In this document: positions 35,611 to 44,631 of the stretch, piece after piece
Layout: each line of letters opens with the position of its first letter
Numbering within the stretch: the first letter of the stretch is position 1
Assembly: GCF_024436055.1 (NCBI RefSeq)
Contig: NZ_JANFNH010000023.1
Location: 28,908-92,907, forward strand
DNA: 64,000 bases
Reading direction: 5' to 3'
From: Streptantibioticus rubrisoli
GTDB taxonomy: Bacteria > Actinomycetota > Actinomycetes > Streptomycetales > Streptomycetaceae
Notes under the pieces: model-generated
What the model was told of the DNA's origin: nothing
Database searches by the model: none
Seen by the model: only the letters and a program-made list of their open reading frames with translations
Position numbers and translations under genes: made by a program

Positions 35611-36261
35611 CTAGCTGAACATGATCATGGAGCCCTGGGCGAGGCTGCGGGTCGCTGCCGCGTGCAGGCCCAGCCAGACGTGCCGCTCCCGGGCGAAGGG
35701 GTGGTCCTCGTAGGAGAACTGTGCGGCCGGTTCGTCGAGTGCCGTCGGCCGCTCCGGCGGGGCGGGCGCCAGGGGCGGGTTCGCCGGGTCGATGCCGATC
35801 GCCGGGGCCACCGACTCCAGTTCGCGCAGCAGCCCATGGACCGACCCCAACGGGCCGCCGCCCGCGAGGAGTTCGTCGTTCACCACCGGAACGGGGAAGT
35901 CCATCGGTACGTACGCGCCCGCGTGGTCGTAGTGCCAGACCAGGTGCGACTGCTGCGCGGCCGACTCGAACATCTCCAGCAACTGCTCGTAGTCACCGCC
36001 GAGTTCACCGACCGGCGTCACCTCCAGCCCGCACAGCATCAGCATGTGCGCCCGGCGCAGGAAGTGCAGCGCGGCGTAGTCGAACCCCGCGACCGGGGCG
36101 ACGTCCCCCGACAGTCCGGGCATGTACCCATGGATGGGCACCGGTGGCAGCCCGGCCTCGCCAAGTGCCTTGTTGTAGGCGCCGATCTCTTCCGCGAATG
36201 GGTTTTCCGGGCTGTGACACAGCACATCGACCAGGGGGACCAACCAGAGGTCGCAGGCCAC
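35611..36261 (-). CDS. conserved hypothetical protein
   Basis: 216 residues from GTG 36261 (MACDLWLVPLVDVLCHSPEN). Soluble, no membrane segment. Features are FAEEIGAYNKALGEAGLPPVP, a central HFLRRAHMLMLCGLEVTPVGELGGDYEQLLEMFES, WHYDHAGAYVPMDFP and a Pro-rich linker before SYEDHPFARERHVWLGLHAAAT. No family is recognised with confidence. Coding character (third-position GC) is strong and the start has a nearby GGAG. Confidence 0.75.
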   Translation of the reverse strand: MACDLWLVPLVDVLCHSPENPFAEEIGAYNKALGEAGLPPVPIHGYMPGLSGDVAPVAGFDYAALHFLRRAHMLMLCGLEVTPVGELGGDYEQLLEMFESAAQQSHLVWHYDHAGAYVPMDFPVPVVNDELLAGGGPLGSVHGLLRELESVAPAIGIDPANPPLAPAPPERPTALDEPAAQFSYEDHPFARERHVWLGLHAAATRSLAQGSMIMFS

Positions 36262-36365
36262 GGGCGCTCCAGGAGGTGGTAGGAGGCAGGGCCGCCAGCG
36301 TAACCGGAGCCCGGCGTCGCGTCAGGGGTACGTCGTGAGTGCGTCAGGGGGCAGTCAGCCAGCAG

Positions 36366-37055
36366 TCAGTGTCCGTCGCCATGGCGGTCGACGAGTTGCC
36401 GCATCAAGGAGAGCGAGTGCTCGTTGTACGCGTCCAGGATGCGTTGCGCGCCCAGCGCGTCGCCGTCCCGGATGGCGTCGGCCAGCGCGACGTGCTCGGT
36501 CCAGCACACACCGGCCAGGTCCGGCTCGCGGCGCAGCAGCGGGACCGCGAACACCCAGGACTGCACCCGCAGCCGGTCCAGGAAGTCACACACGTGCTCG
36601 TTGGCGGTGAGCACCGCCAGTTCCCGCCAGAAGCGCAGGTCACAGCCGATCAGTACGTCCAGCGCACCGGCCCGGGCGGCACTGGCGGCGGCCTCCGCGC
36701 GGCGGCGCACCGACGCCATGCCCTCCTCTGACAGCAGCAGCGGGCCATGTGCGGCCAGCCGACGGAATATCCCCTCGGTCACCAGCACCCGGGCCTCCAC
36801 CAGGCCGCGGTAGTCGTCGTGGGTGAACCGCCGTACCTGGAAGCCGCGGTGGTGCTCCACGTCCAGCAGACCCTGCGCCGCGAGGTCGACCAGGGCCTCG
36901 CGCACCGGGGTGGCCGAGACGCCGTACAGGTCGGCTATCTCCTTCACCGTGAAATGCCGTCCGGCGGCCAGCCGTCCGGTGAGGACCTCATCGCGGAGCG
37001 CGTCGGCGATCTGCTGCCGCAGACTGCTGCGACGGACCGGTGTACTGCCCGGCAT
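36366..37055 (-). CDS. GntR-family transcriptional regulator (FadR/FCD type)
   Basis: 229 residues. N-terminal winged HTH (SLRQQIADALRDEVLTGRLAAG, FTVKEIADLYGVSATPVREALVDLAAQGLL) and a C-terminal all-helical FCD ligand domain (EARVLVTEGIFRRLA, AALDVLIGCDLRFWRELAVLTAN, EHVALADAIRDGDA) with the metal-ligand histidine pattern only partly evident. Such regulators respond to small organic acids or amino-acid catabolites. Possible target: the class III aminotransferase gene nearby, by proximity only. Confidence 0.92.
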   Translation of the reverse strand: MPGSTPVRRSSLRQQIADALRDEVLTGRLAAGRHFTVKEIADLYGVSATPVREALVDLAAQGLLDVEHHRGFQVRRFTHDDYRGLVEARVLVTEGIFRRLAAHGPLLLSEEGMASVRRRAEAAASAARAGALDVLIGCDLRFWRELAVLTANEHVCDFLDRLRVQSWVFAVPLLRREPDLAGVCWTEHVALADAIRDGDALGAQRILDAYNEHSLSLMRQLVDRHGDGH

Positions 37056-37234
37056 GCAGCCTCCTCGATCGGTCCTGGTCTCCGGCGTCCTGATGCGCCC
37101 GGGACAAGATATGCGAGGCGGCTACCCCGCATAACCTGCGGGACTCCGCTACGTGACCAGGCTCACCACCCGTTCGGCCCTCGGGGAAGGTGCGGGGCGC
37201 GGCGCGGCTTGACGATGGCTACGTGCGGACGCTG

Positions 37235-37504
37235 ATGACGATCCGGATCGAGGCCGAGGCGGGCAGCCGGGCGCTGGAGTCCGGGACGCTACGGGAGACG
37301 CTGCGGCGGCTGGCCGACCGGGTACGGCCGGAGGCGTCCTACGTCCTGTGCCTGGACGGCATGCGGACGGTCGTCCTGGTCTTCGACCTGGCAGACCCGG
37401 CGCAGTTGAACGCGCTGACGGAACCGCTGTTCCGCGAACTGAAGGCCCGGGTCGACATGTATCCGGCGGTCCCTCTGGAAGACCTCCTGGCCTCCTTGCA
37501 CTAG
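37235..37504 (+). CDS. small conserved hypothetical protein
   Basis: 89 residues from ATG 37235 (MTIRIEAEAGSRALESGTLR); GTG 37223 is an alternative. Ferredoxin-like beta-alpha-beta pattern: RIEAEAG, a helix LRETLRRLADRV, YVLCLDGMRTVVLVFDLADPAQ and ALTEPLFRELKARVDMYPAV. Resembles small streptomycete dimeric alpha/beta-barrel (DUF3303-like) proteins. Function unknown. Convergent with the aminotransferase gene. Confidence 0.65.
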   Translation: MTIRIEAEAGSRALESGTLRETLRRLADRVRPEASYVLCLDGMRTVVLVFDLADPAQLNALTEPLFRELKARVDMYPAVPLEDLLASLH

Positions 37505-37618
37505 ACGCTCCGCTGGGAGTGCGGCGATGTGCTTTCGGTCGTCCGCGGCGCCGTTGTGGCTGGTCGCGCCCACGCGGCGGAGCCGCACATGAAGACAGCC
37601 CCGCCCCCCTTTGGGGCG

Positions 37619-37638
37619 CACCCGCGCGAGGGCGGGTG
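37619..37638 (-). terminator. hairpin just past the aminotransferase stop
   Basis: CACCCGC (37619-37625) pairs with GCGGGTG (37632-37638), three bases after the stop codon; further CCCC/GGGG pairing to the left. No clear T tract. Confidence 0.4.
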
Positions 37639-37640
37639 GG

Positions 37641-39002
37641 CTAACCCCCGTCGACCACCGACAGCGCCGCGTCCAGAACAGCCAGCCCCTCCTTGGCCTC
37701 CGCCTCGGAGACATTGCATGGCGGCACGACATGCGTCCGGTTCATGTTCACGAACGGCCAAAGCCCACCCTGCCGACAGGCAGCCGCGAACCGGGCCATG
37801 GGAGCCGCGTCCGCGCCGGAGGCGTTGTAGGGCACGAGGGGCTCCCTGGTCGACCGGTCCCTGACCAGTTCCAGCGCCCAGAACACGCCCATACCGCGCA
37901 CCTCCCCCACGCACTCGTGCCGGGCCGCCAGCTCCCGCAGCCCGGGCCCCAGCACGCGCTCGCCGATCTCGGCGGCGTTCTCCACGATCCGTTCGTCGCG
38001 CATCGCGCTGATCGTCGCGATGGCGGACGCGCAGGCCAGCGGATGGCCGGAGTAGGTGAGCCCACCGGGGTACGGCCGATGGGCGAACGTCTCCGCGATC
38101 CGCTCGCTGATCGCCACGCCGCCGAGCGGGACGTAACCGGAGTTGACGCCCTTGGCGAAGGTCATCAGGTCCGGGGTCACCCCCCAGTGGTCCGCGGCGA
38201 ACCACTTGCCGGTGCGCCCGAACCCCGCCATCACCTCGTCGAGGATGAAGACGATCCCGTACCGGTCGCAGATCTCCCGGACCCCCGCCAGATAGCCGGG
38301 CGGCGGGACCATGATCCCCGCGGTGCCGGGAACCGTCTCCAGGATGATCGCGGCGATGGTCTGCGGACCCTCGAACGCGATCAGTTCCTCCAGATGCCTC
38401 AGCGCCCGCTCGCACTCCTCCGCCTCGGTGCTGGCGTGGAACTGCGACCGGTACAGAAACGGCCCCCAGAAGTGCACGACCCCCGCCGAGCCGGTATCGG
38501 ACGCCCAGCGCCGCGGGTCACCGGTGAGGTTGATCGCCGCGGCGGTCGCCCCGTGGTACGACCGGTAGGTCGACAGCACCTTGTGCCGCCCGGTGTGCAG
38601 CCGGGCCATCCGTACCGCGTTCTCCACCGCCTCGGCGCCGCCGTTGGTGAAGAAGATCTTGTTCAGGTCGCCCGGGGTCAGCTCGGCGATCAGCCGCGCC
38701 GCCTCGGACCTCACGTCGATCGCGAACGCCGGGGCGAAGGTGGCCAGTTTCCCGGCCTGCTCCTGGATGGCGGCGACCACCTTGGGGTGCTGGTGCCCGA
38801 TGTTGGTGTTGACCAGCTGGGACGAGAAGTCCAGATAGCGGTTGCCCTCGTAGTCCCAGAAGTACGAACCTCGCGCCCCGGCCACCGCGAGCGGATCGAT
38901 GACCGCCTGCGCGGACCAGGAGTGGAAGACATGCGCACGGTCCGCTGCCTTGACGGCGGCGCCGCGCTCGGGGTCTACGGGAACATCAACGGGGTGGGCC
39001 AT
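37641..39002 (-). CDS. class III pyridoxal-phosphate aminotransferase
   Basis: 453 residues from ATG 39002 (MAHPVDVPVDPERGAAVKAA). Fold-type I omega-aminotransferase motifs: FFTNGGAEAVENAVRMAR, SYHGATAAAINLTGDPRRW, FILDEVMAGFGRTGKWFA with the PLP-stabilising Asp, and FAKGVNSGYVPLGG with the Schiff-base Lys. Similar proteins act on beta-alanine, taurine, GABA or polyamines with pyruvate or glyoxylate; the donor cannot be fixed from sequence. The GntR gene is nearby on the same strand, separated by the small plus-strand gene. Confidence 0.92.
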   Translation of the reverse strand: MAHPVDVPVDPERGAAVKAADRAHVFHSWSAQAVIDPLAVAGARGSYFWDYEGNRYLDFSSQLVNTNIGHQHPKVVAAIQEQAGKLATFAPAFAIDVRSEAARLIAELTPGDLNKIFFTNGGAEAVENAVRMARLHTGRHKVLSTYRSYHGATAAAINLTGDPRRWASDTGSAGVVHFWGPFLYRSQFHASTEAEECERALRHLEELIAFEGPQTIAAIILETVPGTAGIMVPPPGYLAGVREICDRYGIVFILDEVMAGFGRTGKWFAADHWGVTPDLMTFAKGVNSGYVPLGGVAISERIAETFAHRPYPGGLTYSGHPLACASAIATISAMRDERIVENAAEIGERVLGPGLRELAARHECVGEVRGMGVFWALELVRDRSTREPLVPYNASGADAAPMARFAAACRQGGLWPFVNMNRTHVVPPCNVSEAEAKEGLAVLDAALSVVDGG

Positions 39003-39132
39003 GCCGCCCAGCGTAGGGAGCCACCTGTTCAGGCCGGAACGACCAGCCTGTATGGCTTCGGCCACTCCCCTCGACACGTTGTCAACGGAAGTGGCCGAAG
39101 CACAGGTCGGCAGCGCCTAGCGGCCTAGCGGC

Positions 39133-40416
39133 CTAGATGAACGGGTTGATCTGGATCGTCTCGTCCCGGCCCGGACCCACGCCGATCGCGGAGATCGGAG
39201 CGCCGGACATCTCCTCCAGCGCCTTCACATACGCCTTGGCGTTCTTCGGCAGGTCGTCGAAGGACTTGGCCTTGGTGATGTCCTCGTTCCAGCCCGGCAG
39301 CGTCTCGTAGACCGGCTTGGCGTGGTGGAAGTCCGTCTGGCTGTACGGGAGTTCCTCGACCCGCTGGCCGTCGATCTCGTACGCCACGCAGACCGGGATC
39401 TCCTCCCAGCCGGTGAGCACGTCGAGCTTGGTGAGGAAGAAGTCGGTGAGTCCGTTGACCCGGGTGGCGTACCGGGCGATCACCGCGTCGAACCAGCCGC
39501 AGCGGCGGTCGCGGCCGGTGGTGACGCCCCGCTCGCCGCCGATGATGCGCAGCTTCTCGCCGTCCTCGTCGAACAGCTCGGTCGGGAACGGACCCGCGCC
39601 GACCCGGGTGGTGTAGGCCTTGAGGATGCCGATGGTGCGGGAGATCCGGGTCGGGCCGATACCGGAACCGGTGCAGGCACCGCCGGAGGTCGGGTTGGAC
39701 GAGGTGACGAACGGGTACGTGCCGTGGTCCACGTCGAGCAGCGTGCCCTGGCCGCCCTCCAGCAGCACGACCTTGTCCTCGTCCAGCGCCCGGTTCAGCA
39801 CCAGGGTGGTGTCGGCGACGTAGTCGCGGATCTGCTCCGCGTAGCCCAGGTACTCCTCGACCACCTTCTCGGCGGAGATCGCCCGGCGGTTGAAGATCTT
39901 GACCAGCACCTGGTTCTTGTCGTTCAGCGCGGCCTCCACCTTCTGCCGCAGGATCGACTCGTCGAACAGGTCCTGCACCCGGATGCCGACCCGGTTGATC
40001 TTGTCGGCGTAGGCCGGGCCGATGCCCCGACCGGTGGTACCGATCTTGCGCTTGCCCAGGAAGCGCTCGGTGACCTTGTCCAGGGTCTGGTGGTACGGGG
40101 TGATCAGATGGGCATTGCCGCTGATCAGAAGCTTGGAGGTGTCCACGCCACGCGCCTGGAGCCCGCTCAGCTCGGAAAGCAGGACCGCCGGGTCCACGAC
40201 GACTCCGTTGCCGATGACGGGGGTGCACCCCGGGGAGAGGATCCCGGACGGGAGCAGGTGCAGCGCGTACTTCTGGTCGCCGACGACCACCGTGTGACCG
40301 GCGTTGTTGCCGCCCTGGTAGCGGACCACGTAGTCAACCGAGCCGCCGAGCAGGTCGGTGGCCTTTCCCTTGCCCTCGTCACCCCACTGAGCACCGAGCA
40401 GCACAAGTGCGGGCAC
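39133..40416 (-). CDS. purA: adenylosuccinate synthase
   Basis: 427 residues from GTG 40416. GTP-dependent first step from IMP to AMP. Motifs are [16 protein letters not shown] (P-loop-like, catalytic Asp), NNAGHTVVV (catalytic His), [31 protein letters not shown] and [14 protein letters not shown]. The region just past the stop carries three tandem CGGCCTAG-like units. Divergent from the diacylglycerol-kinase-like gene. Confidence 0.97.
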   Translation of the reverse strand: MPALVLLGAQWGDEGKGKATDLLGGSVDYVVRYQGGNNAGHTVVVGDQKYALHLLPSGILSPGCTPVIGNGVVVDPAVLLSELSGLQARGVDTSKLLISGNAHLITPYHQTLDKVTERFLGKRKIGTTGRGIGPAYADKINRVGIRVQDLFDESILRQKVEAALNDKNQVLVKIFNRRAISAEKVVEEYLGYAEQIRDYVADTTLVLNRALDEDKVVLLEGGQGTLLDVDHGTYPFVTSSNPTSGGACTGSGIGPTRISRTIGILKAYTTRVGAGPFPTELFDEDGEKLRIIGGERGVTTGRDRRCGWFDAVIARYATRVNGLTDFFLTKLDVLTGWEEIPVCVAYEIDGQRVEELPYSQTDFHHAKPVYETLPGWNEDITKAKSFDDLPKNAKAYVKALEEMSGAPISAIGVGPGRDETIQINPFI

Positions 40417-40491
40417 AGGCGTACACCCCTTCCGGGCGGGGCATGTCCAACGTGCGTAAGAGCCGTCGAACCGGTGCCCCGGAATAGACGA

Positions 40492-40519
40492 AGCCCCTGG
40501 CGCAAAGGCGCAAGGGGCT
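40492..40519 (+). promoter_or_regulatory. terminator-like hairpin in the leader of the DAG-kinase-like gene
   Basis: AGCCCCT (40492-40498) pairs with AGGGGCT (40513-40519) and inner GCGC/GCGC (40500-40503 with 40508-40511) around AAAG. It sits 35 bases before the start in the 137-base divergent region; could attenuate transcription or shield the purA promoter. Confidence 0.45.
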
Positions 40520-40553
40520 CTTGCACCGAGATTTTACCTGAGGAAGGACGAAG

Positions 40554-41357
40554 GTGTCGGCTCAAGCCTCGGCCGGGCTTCCGCTGCTGGTGGTCATCGA
40601 CCCCGCGGCCCGCACGTTGGACGGTGAATCGGTGCGTATCGCGAAGGACGTCCTGCGGGCGGGCGCGTCGTCGCTGAAGATCTGTCTTCCGGACGACGCC
40701 GAGGAACTGCGTCGAGCGCTGGCGCATCGCGGCCGCCGCCGCCCGGTGGTGATCGGCGACGACCACGCCCTGCTGCGCACCGTGCGGTTGCTGCATCGGG
40801 AGGGTGCGCTGAGCGACGCGGCGCTGTCCATGGTGCCGGTCGGCCAGCGCTCCGCGCTGGCGCTGTCACGGCGGCTCGGGGTACCGGCGTCCACGGTGGC
40901 CGCGGCCCGGGCGGCGCTGAACGGGGCGGTGCGCGATCTGGACCTGCTGCGGGACGAGAGCGGCGGGATCGTGCTGGGCGCGCTGCGGATCCCGTGCCGC
41001 GCCGCACCGGCGTCCCGGGGCAACTGGCTTGAGCGCGGCGCCCGTTCGCTGTTGCGCACCCTGACCGGCGGCCCCGGCCAGACGCCGGGCCACTGGCTGC
41101 GGGTGGAGGCGGACGGGGTGGTGCTGGCCGACCTGGACCGTCCGGTGCACGAGGTGTCGGTGCGCTCCCCGACCGGCGGTCTGGCCGACGTCTGCGTCCA
41201 GCATGCCTCCGGCCGCCCGCTGCGGGTGCGCGCGCAGGCGGTGACGATCTCCGGCCGGGACTTCCGCTACCACGCCGACGAGTCGCCGACCGGCCCGGTG
41301 CGCACCCGGACCTGGACGGTCCAGGCCGACGCGTGGCGGCTGACGGTGCCGCGTTAG
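40554..41357 (+). CDS. diacylglycerol-kinase-like (lipid kinase catalytic) protein
   Basis: 267 residues from GTG 40554 with AGGAAGG upstream. An alpha/beta N-terminal domain (LPLLVVIDPAARTLDGES, RRPVVIGDDHALLRTVRLLHREG) followed by a beta-rich C-terminal part (HWLRVEADGVVLADLDRPVHEVSV, RPLRVRAQAVTISGRDFRY) follows the DagK/NAD-kinase-like two-domain layout. The usual GGDGT nucleotide loop is replaced by IGDDHAL, so catalysis is uncertain. I recall an orthologue next to purA in streptomycetes. Confidence 0.65.
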   Translation: MSAQASAGLPLLVVIDPAARTLDGESVRIAKDVLRAGASSLKICLPDDAEELRRALAHRGRRRPVVIGDDHALLRTVRLLHREGALSDAALSMVPVGQRSALALSRRLGVPASTVAAARAALNGAVRDLDLLRDESGGIVLGALRIPCRAAPASRGNWLERGARSLLRTLTGGPGQTPGHWLRVEADGVVLADLDRPVHEVSVRSPTGGLADVCVQHASGRPLRVRAQAVTISGRDFRYHADESPTGPVRTRTWTVQADAWRLTVPR

Positions 41358-41434
41358 CCGCTCATCCCCCAACCCACCGCAACCCCAACCGGTAAACCGC
41401 CGGAGGCCCTGGCCGCGACCTCGGGTGACCGGTC

Positions 41435-42634
41435 TCAGACCTCGACCAGCAGCTCCCGTAGCCCCCGGATGACATAGCCCGGCTTCCACTCCGGTTCCCG
41501 CACCAGCCGCAGGCCCGGTGCCGAACGCAGCAACTGCCCGAAGGACGCGGCCAGTTCGATCCGGGCCAGCGGTGCGCCCAGGCAGTAGTGGATGCCCGCG
41601 CCGAACGCCAGATGCGGGTTGTCGGCGCGGGCCAGGTCCAGCCGGTCGGGGTCGGCGAAGCGGGCCGGGTCCCGGTGCGCCGAGCCGAACAGCAACGCGA
41701 CCTCGCTGCCGCGCGGGATGGTGGTACCACCGATCTCGATGTCGTCCAGCACCCAGCGCTCGAACAGCTGCAACGGGGTGTCGTACCGCAACAGCTCCTC
41801 GATGGCCGTGGGCAGCAACTGGGGGTCCTTGCGCAGCAGTTCAAGCTGGTCGGGGTGGCGCAGCAGGGTCCACCAGCCGTTCGCGGTGGTGTTGACGGTC
41901 GCCTCATGACCGGCGTTCAGCAGCAGCACACAGGTGGAGATCATCTCCTGCTCGGAGAGCCGGTCCCCCTCGTCGTACGCGGCGATCAGCGCGCTGATCA
42001 GGTCCTCGCCCGGGTCCCTGCGCCGTGCGGCGATCAACTCCCGCAGGTACGCGGAGAACTCGACGCTCGCGCGGACCGCGGCGGTCGCCGTCGCCTCGTC
42101 CGGATTCAGCTCGTACATCCCGCAGATCGCCGCCGACCAGGGACGCAGCAACCCCCGGTCGGCGGCCGGTATGCCCAGCATCTCGGCGATGACGGCCACC
42201 GGCAGCGGTTCCGCCACCCTGGCCAGCAGGTCACCGCCGCCGTCGGCGCACAGGTCGGCGACGAGTTCGGCGGCCAGCCTCTCGATGGTGGGGGTCAGAC
42301 CGCGTACCGTCGCCGGGGTGAAGGCCTTGGCCACCAGCCGCCGGATCCGGGTGTGGTCCGGGGCCTCCAGGTCGAGCATCCCGTTGTCGTTGAGCACATG
42401 GAACGGTTCGTGCTCGGCGGGCGGCGGAGTGCGCCCGAACTCCTCGTGCGTGAAGCGGTGCAGATACGTCCGCCCGAGGCGGCGGTCCCGCAGACAGGCG
42501 CTGACGTCCGCGTAGTGCGGGACCAGCCACTGGCCCGTCGGCTCGTACCAGATCGCCCGCCCGCTCTCCCTCAGCCGCCTGTACGCGGGATACGGGTCAG
42601 CGACGAACTCGGGCGACCGGGGATCGAACTCCAT
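41435..42634 (-). CDS. cytochrome P450
   Basis: 399 residues, full length. I-helix oxygen-binding groove LLNAGHEATVNT (AGHEAT at 241-246), K-helix EELLR (Glu280/Arg283) and heme loop FGAGIHYCLGAPLAR with Cys351 are intact, so it should be an active class I bacterial P450 (CYP107-like in general appearance). It starts six bases after the stop of the formamidase-like hydrolase and is thus the fourth gene of the kynurenine operon. Substrate unknown; tryptophan or kynurenine derivatives are an inference from context. No ferredoxin gene is adjacent. Confidence 0.95.
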   Translation of the reverse strand: MEFDPRSPEFVADPYPAYRRLRESGRAIWYEPTGQWLVPHYADVSACLRDRRLGRTYLHRFTHEEFGRTPPPAEHEPFHVLNDNGMLDLEAPDHTRIRRLVAKAFTPATVRGLTPTIERLAAELVADLCADGGGDLLARVAEPLPVAVIAEMLGIPAADRGLLRPWSAAICGMYELNPDEATATAAVRASVEFSAYLRELIAARRRDPGEDLISALIAAYDEGDRLSEQEMISTCVLLLNAGHEATVNTTANGWWTLLRHPDQLELLRKDPQLLPTAIEELLRYDTPLQLFERWVLDDIEIGGTTIPRGSEVALLFGSAHRDPARFADPDRLDLARADNPHLAFGAGIHYCLGAPLARIELAASFGQLLRSAPGLRLVREPEWKPGYVIRGLRELLVEV

Positions 42635-42640
42635 CGCGGG

Positions 42641-43420
42641 TCACTCCTTGCTACGCGGTACGGGTGCTTGGGTCGCGGCTGCTTCGGCACCGCCGGGCGG
42701 TACGTCGTGACCCTCCACCTCGGCCAGCGCCGCCAGCAGCTCCGGAAACGCCGCGGACCCCGGAATCAGCGGCGCGTAATGGCCGACGTCCGGCAACTCA
42801 CGCAGCCGCGCGCCAGCGACGCCCGCGTACCGGCGTGAGACCTCGACGGGAACGTCAACGTCCGCCGTACCGTGCACAAGCACCGCCGGAACGCCGAGCG
42901 GCGGCAGCCGCACCGGATCGACGGCCGCCAGATCACCCTCGGCGCCGATGAGTTCATCGACGGCGCCGTCACTGAGCCGCAACTCCCGCGCGTACCCGAG
43001 ATCCGCGACCGGCGACACCGCCACCACCCCGCTGACCCCGCCCCGCGCGGCCGCCCACAGGGCGAGCTGACCGCCCGCCGAGTGGCCCAGCACCACGTGT
43101 TCCGCGCCGTCCCAGGCGGTCTCCACCGCCTGGGCCACGTCGTCGAACGTCGCGGGCCAACCGCCGCCCCCGCCGACCCGCCGGTACTCGGCCAGCGCCA
43201 CCGCGTACCCGCACCGCGCCAACTCCGCGGCCAGCGGCGACAGATGGGCGCGGTCGTACGCCTCCCGCCAGAAGCCGCCGTGCAGCACGGTGAGCCGACG
43301 CCCGCCGCCCACCCCGTAGTAGTCGATGACCTGCGAGGGGTGCGGCCCGTACGCGCGGCTGTCCTCCGCCGCGGCGGGCGGCAGCGCCAACAGCGCCGCC
43401 TCCTCGTCCTGCGGCCTCAT
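42641..43420 (-). CDS. alpha/beta hydrolase, probable N-formylkynurenine formamidase
   Basis: 259 residues. Oxyanion motif HGGFWR (47-52) and nucleophile elbow GHSAGG with Ser114, then VHGTADVDVP and PDVGHYAPL supplying Asp and His. HGGxW plus GxSAGG marks the kynurenine-formamidase-like branch. It lies between kynureninase (ATGA overlap) and the P450, with tryptophan dioxygenase upstream, so hydrolysis of formylkynurenine is likely. Part of the minus-strand operon. Confidence 0.82.
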   Translation of the reverse strand: MRPQDEEAALLALPPAAAEDSRAYGPHPSQVIDYYGVGGGRRLTVLHGGFWREAYDRAHLSPLAAELARCGYAVALAEYRRVGGGGGWPATFDDVAQAVETAWDGAEHVVLGHSAGGQLALWAAARGGVSGVVAVSPVADLGYARELRLSDGAVDELIGAEGDLAAVDPVRLPPLGVPAVLVHGTADVDVPVEVSRRYAGVAGARLRELPDVGHYAPLIPGSAAFPELLAALAEVEGHDVPPGGAEAAATQAPVPRSKE

Positions 43421-44631
43421 CGCAGCACGTCCGCGAGCGTGCGCGCCGCGCGCAGCGCGTCCACGTACCGGGTGTACAGCGGGGTGAAACCGAACCGCAG
43501 CACATCGGGGCGCCGGAAGTCGCCCACCACGCCGCGTTCGATCAGCCCCGCCATCACCTCGCCCGCGCGCTCGCAGCGCAGCGAGACCTGGCTGCCGCGC
43601 AGCGCGTGGTCGGCGGGCGTGATCGACTCGACCAGTCCGTCCGGCACTTCAGCGGCCACGCACTCCAGGAAGAAGTCGGTCAGCGCCAGGCTCTTGCGCC
43701 GAACGTCCTCGATCGACACCCCGTCCCACGCCTCAAGTGCCGCCTCCAGCGCGAGCATTGACAAGATCTCCGGGGTACCGACCCTGCCGCGTAGCGCCCC
43801 GTCCGCCGGTTGGTAGTCGGGCCGCATGCCGAACGGGTCGGCGTGCGAGTTCCAGCCGGGCAGCGGGGAGTCGAACCGCGGTTGCAGTTCCCGGCGGACG
43901 TAGAGGTAGGCGGGCGCGCCCGGGCCGCCGTTGAGGTACTTGTACGTACAGCCGACGGCCAGGTCCACGCCGTCCGCGTCCAGCCCTACCGGCAGCGCCC
44001 CGGCGCTGTGGCACAGGTCCCACACCACCAGCGCGCCCGCGGCGTGCGCGGCGGCGGTGGTGCCGGACATGTCGTGCAGCCGTCCGGTGCGGTAGTCGAC
44101 GTGGTTGACCAGCGCCACGGCGGTACGCGGCCCGACCTCGGCCGCCATGTCGGCGGCGGGCACCGGGCGCACCGTGCGGCCGGTCATCCGTGCCGCCGAC
44201 GCCGCGATGTAGCCGTCGGTCGGGAAGGTGGCCGCGTCGACCAGCACCTCGTCCCGGTCCTGCGGCGCCATGCGCACCGCGGCGACCAGCGCCTTGAAGA
44301 CGTTGACGCTGGTGGAGTCGCCGACCACCACCTGGCCCGGCGCGGCGCCGATCAGCGGGGCGATCCGGTCGCCGACCCGCTCCGGCGCGGTCCACCAGCC
44401 GCTCTCGTCCCAGGAGCGGATGCGCAGCCGCCCCCACTCCCGCTCCACCACGTCCTTCAGCCGGGCGGACACGCCGTGCGGCAGCGCACCGAGCGAGTTG
44501 CCGTCCAGGTAGACCTCCGCGGCGCCAGCCGCCTGATCGGGTGGGGTGTCCAGGGCGAACCGGTCGCGGATCTTGGCCAGTTGGTCGTCGGCGTCGAGCC
44601 GTTCGGCCCGGCTCAGCAGGTCGTCAGACAT
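43417..44631 (-). CDS. kynU: kynureninase
   Basis: 404 residues from ATG 44631; a longer frame to 44736 is a shadow. PLP enzyme that cleaves kynurenine to anthranilate and alanine. Motifs are YLDGNSLGALP, WTAPERVGDRIAPLIGAAPGQ, GDSTSVNVFK, NHVDYRTGRLHDM, WDLCHSAGALP and the Schiff-base Lys in GCTYKYLNGGPG. Its start overlaps the end of the dioxygenase gene by eight bases and its stop overlaps the hydrolase start. Confidence 0.95.
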   Translation of the reverse strand: MSDDLLSRAERLDADDQLAKIRDRFALDTPPDQAAGAAEVYLDGNSLGALPHGVSARLKDVVEREWGRLRIRSWDESGWWTAPERVGDRIAPLIGAAPGQVVVGDSTSVNVFKALVAAVRMAPQDRDEVLVDAATFPTDGYIAASAARMTGRTVRPVPAADMAAEVGPRTAVALVNHVDYRTGRLHDMSGTTAAAHAAGALVVWDLCHSAGALPVGLDADGVDLAVGCTYKYLNGGPGAPAYLYVRRELQPRFDSPLPGWNSHADPFGMRPDYQPADGALRGRVGTPEILSMLALEAALEAWDGVSIEDVRRKSLALTDFFLECVAAEVPDGLVESITPADHALRGSQVSLRCERAGEVMAGLIERGVVGDFRRPDVLRFGFTPLYTRYVDALRAARTLADVLR

